This document shows positions 5,661 to 10,135 of a stretch of 10,135 nt of DNA, piece by piece. The stretch lies in NCBI GenBank assembly GCA_015663065.1, contig DQSX01000236.1, forward strand, positions 1-10,135. Reading direction: 5' to 3'. Position numbers and translations under genes: made by a program. Under the pieces are notes generated by a model that did not search any database, was not told the origin of the DNA, and was given only the letters and a program-made list of their open reading frames with translations. Origin of the DNA: Sulfurovum sp. (GTDB lineage: Bacteria > Campylobacterota > Campylobacteria > Campylobacterales > Sulfurovaceae). How positions within the stretch are numbered: position 1 is the first letter of the stretch; each line of letters opens with the position of its first letter.

Positions 5661-7535
5661 TTACTCGACCTCAGCATCGATGACATCATCATCATCCGCT
5701 TTTTTAGCTTCCGGATTGGCTCCACCCTGCTCTTTGGCATACATTGCTTCAGCAAGCTTGTGTGACTTCTCAGTCAATACTTTTACCTTCTCTTCTATCT
5801 GCTCTTTTGTTGCAGAGTCATCTTTTAGTGTCTCTTCCAAGTCAGTAATAGCAGCTTCAATACCCTCTTTTTCTGTCGTATCAAAGTTCTCACCAAGATC
5901 AGCCAGTGACTTTCTTGTCTGGTGGATCAATGCATCTGCTTGGTTTCTAGCTTCCACGACTTCTTTTCTCTTTTCATCTTCAGCTTTATTCGCTTCAGCA
6001 TCTTGTACCATTTTTTCGATTTCTTCATCTGAAAGCCCGCTCGAACCAGTGATTTTGATCTCTTGAGATTTACCAGTTCCTTTATCTACTGCCGATACTG
6101 TCAAGATACCATTGGCATCGATATCAAATGTTACTTCAATTTGTGGCACACCACGAGGAGCTGCTGGAATGTCTCTAAGTTCGAACATACCTAGTGATTT
6201 ATTGTCTTTAGAAAACTCTCTTTCCCCTTGAAGTACATGAATACTTACTGCTGGCTGGTTATCTTCGGCTGTTGAGAATACTTGTGACTTCTTCGCAGGA
6301 ATTGTAGTTCCTTTTTCGATAACTTTAGTCGTCACTCCACCTAAGGTCTCAATACCAAGAGAAAGAGGTGTAACGTCAAGTAAAAGAACATCTTTCACAT
6401 CACCTGCAAGTACACCACCCTGGATAGCAGCACCAAGTGCAACCACTTCATCTGGGTTTACAGACTTGTTAAGTTCTTTACCAAAGAATTTCTTCATCTC
6501 TTCTTGTACCAGTGGGATTCTTGTTGAACCACCAACCATTACGATTTCATTGATATCAGACTTAGAAAGTCCTGCATCTTTAAGTACAGACTCTACTGTT
6601 TTAATAGTAGATGCTACCAAATCACCGATAAGTGACTCAAATTTTGCTCTTGTAATTTTTGTCACTAAGTGTTTAGGTCCAGAAGCATCTGCTGTAATAA
6701 ACGGCAAGTTAATTTCAGTCTCTGTAGAAGATGAAAGTTCTTTTTTCGCTGTCTCTGCTGCATCTTTAACACGTTGTAATGCCATCACATCAGCTTTTAC
6801 ATCGATGCCTGTTTCATTTTTAAACTCTTCAGCAACATAGTCAATGATTTTGTTATCAAAGTCATCACCACCAAGGAACGCATCCCCACCAGTTGCCATA
6901 ACTTCAACTACGCCGTCACCTGTCTCCAGTGCAGTAACATCAAATGTACCACCACCTAAATCGTAAACAACAATTTGCTCTGATTCTTTTTTGTCAAGAC
7001 CATAAGCAAGTGCTGCTGATGTTGGTTCATTGATGATTCTCAGTACATTAAGACCTGCGATAATTCCTGCTTCTTTTGTTGCTTTTCTTTGAGCATCATT
7101 AAAGTAAGCTGGTACCGTAATAACTGCGTCAGTTACAGTTTCACCAAGGTATGCTTCTGCATCTTCTTTCATCTTCATGAGTACTTTTGCAGAAATCTCT
7201 TGTGGAGTATACGTTTTGCCACTTACTTCGATAGCACACGCACCTGAACGGTCTATAATGTGATAAGGAAGCTTCTCTTGTGCTTCTTTAGCCTTATCTT
7301 CACTCATCATAAGACCCATAATTCTCTTAATAGAGTAAATCGTCTTCTCTGGGTTCGTGATCGCTTGTCTTTTTGCAGACTCTCCTACAAGAATCTCACC
7401 TTTATCTGTAAATGCAACAATAGAAGGTGTTGTATTTTTACCTTCTTTGTTTGCAATAATCTTTGCTTCGCCATTTTCAAACACTGCCATTGCAGAGTTT
7501 GTTGTTCCTAAATCTATTCCTAGTACTTTACTCAT
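5661..7535 (-). CDS. dnaK: Molecular chaperone DnaK (Hsp70)
   Basis: The product is 624 aa, full length for bacterial Hsp70. The nucleotide-binding domain (about 1-380) shows GIDLGTTNS (6-14), K70, the TVPAYFNDAQR phosphate region (140-150), NEPTSAALAYG, GGGTFDVT (194-201, with T197 as the usual autophosphorylation position) and VGGSTRIP (334-341). The linker DVLLLDVTPLSLG (382-394) leads into the substrate-binding domain and helical lid, and the acidic tail ends DDDDVIDAEVE. It folds and protects client proteins in the cytosol with GrpE, which releases ADP, and DnaJ, which is not in this window. AAGGA (7542-7546, minus sense) lies 6 nt before the ATG. It follows grpE after 78 nt and ends at a strong hairpin terminator. 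No frame damage was seen. Confidence 0.99.
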   Translation of the reverse strand: MSKVLGIDLGTTNSAMAVFENGEAKIIANKEGKNTTPSIVAFTDKGEILVGESAKRQAITNPEKTIYSIKRIMGLMMSEDKAKEAQEKLPYHIIDRSGACAIEVSGKTYTPQEISAKVLMKMKEDAEAYLGETVTDAVITVPAYFNDAQRKATKEAGIIAGLNVLRIINEPTSAALAYGLDKKESEQIVVYDLGGGTFDVTALETGDGVVEVMATGGDAFLGGDDFDNKIIDYVAEEFKNETGIDVKADVMALQRVKDAAETAKKELSSSTETEINLPFITADASGPKHLVTKITRAKFESLIGDLVASTIKTVESVLKDAGLSKSDINEIVMVGGSTRIPLVQEEMKKFFGKELNKSVNPDEVVALGAAIQGGVLAGDVKDVLLLDVTPLSLGIETLGGVTTKVIEKGTTIPAKKSQVFSTAEDNQPAVSIHVLQGEREFSKDNKSLGMFELRDIPAAPRGVPQIEVTFDIDANGILTVSAVDKGTGKSQEIKITGSSGLSDEEIEKMVQDAEANKAEDEKRKEVVEARNQADALIHQTRKSLADLGENFDTTEKEGIEAAITDLEETLKDDSATKEQIEEKVKVLTEKSHKLAEAMYAKEQGGANPEAKKADDDDVIDAEVE

Positions 7536-7613
7536 ATTATTTCCTTTTTTATTTTTATTTAACGCAAATGAACGAAGTCCATCTTGCTACCTTGTTATGT
7601 ATCTATATTTTTT

Positions 7614-8171
7614 CTATTTACAGGTTGAAACCATTGCCGGTCTTAAAACACGGTCTTTAATGGTATAGCCTTTTTGCATCACTTGCACGACATCACCCAC
7701 TTCATGGTTTTCACTTTCGATCTGCATGATCGCCTGATGGACTTCCGGGTTGAACTCACCCTCACAATCGATCTCTTTAATATGATTCTTTTCAAGGATC
7801 TTTTTGAGTTGATTGTAGGTAAGGACCACACCCTCTTTCATCTTTTCAAGTACATCTGAAGTATTCTCTTCGTCCGCACTCTCAATAGCACTCAACGCAC
7901 TGTCAAAAGAGTCCAGTACAGCCAAAATGTCTTTTGCAAAACTCTCGTTGGCGTAAGATACGGCATTGGCCTTGTCTTTTTCCAAACGTTTTTTTGCATT
8001 TTCAAAGTCAGCATGTGCTCTTAAATATTTATCTTTATAGTCTGCTGCTTCTGAAAGTGCGGCTTCCAAAGGATCCACTTCAACACTCTCTTGTGTTTCA
8101 GTTTCTTCCTGGGATGACTCTTGGGCTTCAGACGTTTCAAGATCTGTTTCTTCCACATTTTCTTGACTCAT
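7614..8171 (-). CDS. grpE: Nucleotide exchange factor GrpE
   Basis: The product is 185 aa. An acidic, Glu/Gln/Ser-rich disordered N-terminus (about 1-32) precedes the long coiled-coil dimerisation helix (about 35-85: YKDKYLRAHADFENAKKRLE). A four-helix region and the beta-wing follow, with the family signature FNPEVHQAIMQ and VGDVVQVMQKGYTIKDRVLRPAMV (about 143-181). GrpE dimers drive ADP release from DnaK and act as a thermosensor for the cycle. AAGGAG (8180-8185, minus sense) is 8 nt before the ATG. It is the first gene after a strong promoter and is followed by dnaK. In many Campylobacterota hrcA precedes grpE in the same operon; here the upstream DNA is a promoter region and a divergent c-di-GMP gene instead. 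Confidence 0.97.
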   Translation of the reverse strand: MSQENVEETDLETSEAQESSQEETETQESVEVDPLEAALSEAADYKDKYLRAHADFENAKKRLEKDKANAVSYANESFAKDILAVLDSFDSALSAIESADEENTSDVLEKMKEGVVLTYNQLKKILEKNHIKEIDCEGEFNPEVHQAIMQIESENHEVGDVVQVMQKGYTIKDRVLRPAMVSTCK

Positions 8172-8224
8172 AAACGGATCTCCTTTTCTTAAAAATTTCT
8201 CTGCATTTTTTAATGCTTGGATGT

Positions 8225-8254
8225 ATTATACAACATTGAGTGCTACTTTGTCAA
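8225..8254 (-). promoter_or_regulatory. Sigma70 promoter of grpE-dnaK with a half-CIRCE site
   Basis: On the minus strand TTGACA (8249-8254) and TATAAT (8225-8230) are both perfect consensus hexamers separated by 18 bp, giving a leader of about 45 nt before grpE. The spacer contains TAGCACTC (8238-8245), one arm of the CIRCE operator TTAGCACTC-N9-GAGTGCTAA bound by the HrcA repressor. The second arm is not present at the required distance. A strict -35 is unusual beside the other promoters in this window. Confidence 0.8.
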
Positions 8255-8283
8255 GTCCTACTTAAATAAAATAGATAAATAAA

Positions 8284-8320
8284 CTTTAGTGCCTTTTACT
8301 AAACTATAAAATTACTAAAG
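8284..8320. repeat. TTACTAAA direct repeats with an inverted copy, between grpE and the c-di-GMP gene
   Basis: TTACTAAA occurs at 8296-8303 and again at 8312-8319, 16 bp apart start to start. CTTTAGT at 8284-8290 is the perfect inverse of ACTAAAG (8314-8320), and TTTAGT pairs with ACTAAA (8298-8303). The cluster lies in the 210-bp divergent region, upstream of the predicted start of the 8382 gene, and could be a regulator site. The AT-rich context lowers confidence. Confidence 0.35.
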
Positions 8321-8329
8321 CCCAAATCG

Positions 8330-8361
8330 ATGACAATTCCGTGACATTCTTATGATATAGT
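8330..8361 (+). promoter_or_regulatory. Possible promoter of the PAS-GGDEF-EAL gene
   Basis: ATGACA (8330-8335) and GATATA (8354-8359) with an 18-bp spacer are a plausible -35/-10 pair; TATGAT (8351-8356) is an alternative -10. TGACA is repeated at 8331 and 8342 (11-bp period), which may be a regulator contact. GAGG (8370-8373) lies 8 nt before the ATG at 8382 and serves as the ribosome-binding site. Confidence 0.4.
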
Positions 8362-8381
8362 ACATCATTGAGGTAAATAAA

Positions 8382-10064
8382 ATGAAAACAAATACATATA
8401 AAAAATATTTGGAGTCTATTGTATCCGCCATGCCTGACCTTATGTTCCTGGTAGATGAAGAAGGTACATACATCGATGTATTTTCATCCGGAAAAGAAGA
8501 GCTTCTCTATAAACCCAAAGAAGAGATCATAGGCAAACATGTCACAGATTTTTTTAACGATGCCCTCTCTGAAAAATTCGTTGCAGTCATCAACAAAGCC
8601 ATCTCTTCCCAAATCCTGCAACGCATAGAATATGAGTTGGATATCTCCAGTAGACAGGAGTACTTTGAAGCCCGTGTTATGCCGACACATATTAAAGAAA
8701 ATGGTAAGCAGACCGTCATGGTTATTGTAAGAGATATGACAGATATCCAACACAACAAAACTAAAATGCACTATCTTGCCACTCATGATGCCCTAACCAC
8801 TTTACCAAACCGTACTTTGATCTTTGAACACCTGAACCATGCCATTGCAGCAGCAAAAAGATCCGCAACACGCGGATCACTGCTCTTCATAGATATAGAC
8901 GGTTTTAAAGATATCAATGACAATTACTCTCATAAAACCGGAGATACACTGCTTAAAGAGTTTGCACAGCGGCTTACTCAGATCACAAGAGAGAGTGATA
9001 TTGTAGGAAGGTTAAGCGGAGATGAATTTTTACTGATCCTGGAAAATACTGAAGAGATGGATGACATACTAAACATTATTGAGAAATTAAAAACAGCTCT
9101 TTTAGAACCTTTTATGATCAATGAAAATCATATTGAGATCACAGTGAGTATAGGTATTGCCTGTTATCCTTCCGACGGAGACAATGCAGACCAACTCATA
9201 CATGCAGCAGATCAGGCCATGTATAATGTAAAGAAAAACGGGAAAAACAGTTATACTTTTTACAGCAAAGAGTTCTCTATTCTATCACATGAATATTTTT
9301 TCATTCAAAATACACTGAGAAAAGCCATAAGAGATAATGATTTCTCCATTCTTTACCAACCGGAATTCTCACTCAAAGATAACTCTCTAACCAGCATAGA
9401 AGCTTTATTGCGCTGCAACAATGAAGATATATCAGATATTCCTATATCCCGCCTTATCCATATAGCAGAAGAGAGCAACCTCATCCACAACATTAGTCGT
9501 TATGTACTAGAGAAATGCTGTAGTCAGATCAAACAGTGGCAGGATCTTACTCCCCCACCTTTCAAAATAGCCATCAATCTTTCTCGTAAAGAGTTAAGTG
9601 ATAAAGACTTGGTAGAAGTGATAGAAAAAAATCTCACTGCCTGCAATATTGACGCTTCCATACTTGAATTTGAGATCACTGAAAGTACCCTTTTACAAAA
9701 TAGTCATTTTGCCAAACAGAATATTGATCAACTACGTAAACTGGGATGTTCTTTTTCCATAGATGACTATGGAACCGGATTCTCTTCTCTTTCCAACTTA
9801 AGAGAATTCAACCTTGATAAAATAAAGATAGATAGATCATTCATCAGTGATCTTGAAGAGAGTGAAAATGACAGGATCATTGTCTCAGCAACTATCGCAA
9901 TGATAAAACAACTGGGAATGACCGTAGTTGCCGAAGGTGTTGAAAATAAAACACAGGAAACCATACTGAAAGCATTTGGATGTGATGAAGTGCAGGGCTA
10001 TTACTATGCTTATCCTCTTGAAGCAGAAGAAGTCAAAAAATTGCTGTTAGAACATAAAGAATGA
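8382..10064 (+). CDS. PAS-GGDEF-EAL cyclic di-GMP signalling protein
   Basis: The product is 560 aa with no signal peptide or membrane segment, so it is cytosolic. The PAS domain spans about 8-125 (PDLMFLVDEEGTYI, EIIGKHVTDFF). The GGDEF domain spans about 130-296, with DALTTLPNR (136-144), SGDEF (212-216) replacing GGDEF, and RESD (203-206) exactly five residues before it, an intact inhibitory I-site. The EAL domain spans about 308-556. It retains E340 (EAL), N399 (INLS), E431 (EITES), D461-D462 (DDYGTGFSSL), K482 (KIKIDRSF), E518 (AEGVE) and Q538 (QGYYYAYPL). All metal- and catalysis-linked residues of the phosphodiesterase are therefore present, while the usual EALLRW is EALLRC and the following loop is shortened. 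The protein may make and/or degrade c-di-GMP in response to a PAS ligand. It is transcribed alone, divergent from grpE. Confidence 0.94.
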   Translation: MKTNTYKKYLESIVSAMPDLMFLVDEEGTYIDVFSSGKEELLYKPKEEIIGKHVTDFFNDALSEKFVAVINKAISSQILQRIEYELDISSRQEYFEARVMPTHIKENGKQTVMVIVRDMTDIQHNKTKMHYLATHDALTTLPNRTLIFEHLNHAIAAAKRSATRGSLLFIDIDGFKDINDNYSHKTGDTLLKEFAQRLTQITRESDIVGRLSGDEFLLILENTEEMDDILNIIEKLKTALLEPFMINENHIEITVSIGIACYPSDGDNADQLIHAADQAMYNVKKNGKNSYTFYSKEFSILSHEYFFIQNTLRKAIRDNDFSILYQPEFSLKDNSLTSIEALLRCNNEDISDIPISRLIHIAEESNLIHNISRYVLEKCCSQIKQWQDLTPPPFKIAINLSRKELSDKDLVEVIEKNLTACNIDASILEFEITESTLLQNSHFAKQNIDQLRKLGCSFSIDDYGTGFSSLSNLREFNLDKIKIDRSFISDLEESENDRIIVSATIAMIKQLGMTVVAEGVENKTQETILKAFGCDEVQGYYYAYPLEAEEVKKLLLEHKE

Positions 10065-10111
10065 ATTGGTGATTTAATTTCTGAAGATTTTTTCTGAGGT
10101 TGTATGTAGAA

Positions 10112-10133
10112 TACGACTGCATTTGCAGTCGTA
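10112..10133. repeat. Perfect 9-bp hairpin downstream of the c-di-GMP gene
   Basis: TACGACTGC (10112-10120) and GCAGTCGTA (10125-10133) are perfect inverted repeats with a 4-nt ATTT loop, 48 nt after the stop of the PAS-GGDEF-EAL gene. A transcription terminator is the likely role, but the window ends 2 nt later, so a T-run cannot be seen. The rest of 10065-10111 shows nothing recognisable. Confidence 0.6.
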
Positions 10134-10135
10134 GA

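Noticed and set aside
5680..6840. Long plus-strand ORFs opposite dnaK (5680-6066 and 6466-6840)
   Set aside because: Their translations are Ser/Phe/Ala-rich with no recognisable fold, as expected from the antisense of a strongly conserved gene with biased codon use.
8225..8254. A complete CIRCE element before grpE
   Set aside because: Only TAGCACTC is present; the sequence 9 nt further on is TAATACAT, not GAGTGCTA.
8382..10064. GGDEF domain called degenerate because of the SGDEF motif
   Set aside because: Serine at the first position is seen in known active cyclases, and the DALTTLPNR segment and I-site are intact.

Overview
The window looks like an ordinary chromosomal segment of a Campylobacterota (epsilonproteobacterial) genome, probably near Sulfurovum/Sulfurimonas. 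The basis is moderate-to-low GC, AT-rich promoters that mostly lack a -35 box, a DnaK tail ending in DDDDVIDAEVE, the sensor kinase N-terminal style, and a DUF1538/P-II/CBS cluster. The taxon is inferred from protein style, not from a marker gene. I saw no tRNA, rRNA, CRISPR array or insertion sequence.

Positions 1-1981 (+): a tight three-gene operon. It holds the 3' part of a large membrane protein built from two DUF1538 repeats (exact 783-nt period), a divergent P-II-type signalling protein coupled through an ATGA overlap, and a two-CBS-domain protein 9 nt further on. A polytopic membrane protein with two likely nucleotide-sensing partners suggests a regulated transporter of unknown substrate. 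This is the least described part of the window.

Positions 1986-4205 (-): a chorismate mutase-family gene (AroQ/PchB-like), then an OmpR-type response regulator and a histidine kinase. The kinase has no canonical start codon matching its apparent N-terminus. Its end converges on the CBS gene with a 4-nt gap.

Positions 4206-4286: a short divergent control region with two perfect inverted repeats and -10 boxes facing both ways. It serves the chorismate mutase-like gene (-) and a POTRA-less BamA/TamA-type outer-membrane beta-barrel (+, 4287-5612), which may be read from a leaderless or near-leaderless mRNA.

Positions 5621-8254 (-): the grpE-dnaK chaperone operon, with a near-consensus sigma70 promoter containing one half of a CIRCE operator and a strong intrinsic terminator after dnaK. 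hrcA, which often precedes grpE in this group, is absent from the adjacent position.

Positions 8382-10064 (+): a cytosolic PAS-GGDEF-EAL protein transcribed divergently from grpE. It retains the motifs of both c-di-GMP synthesis and hydrolysis. A 9-bp perfect hairpin lies at the right edge of the window.
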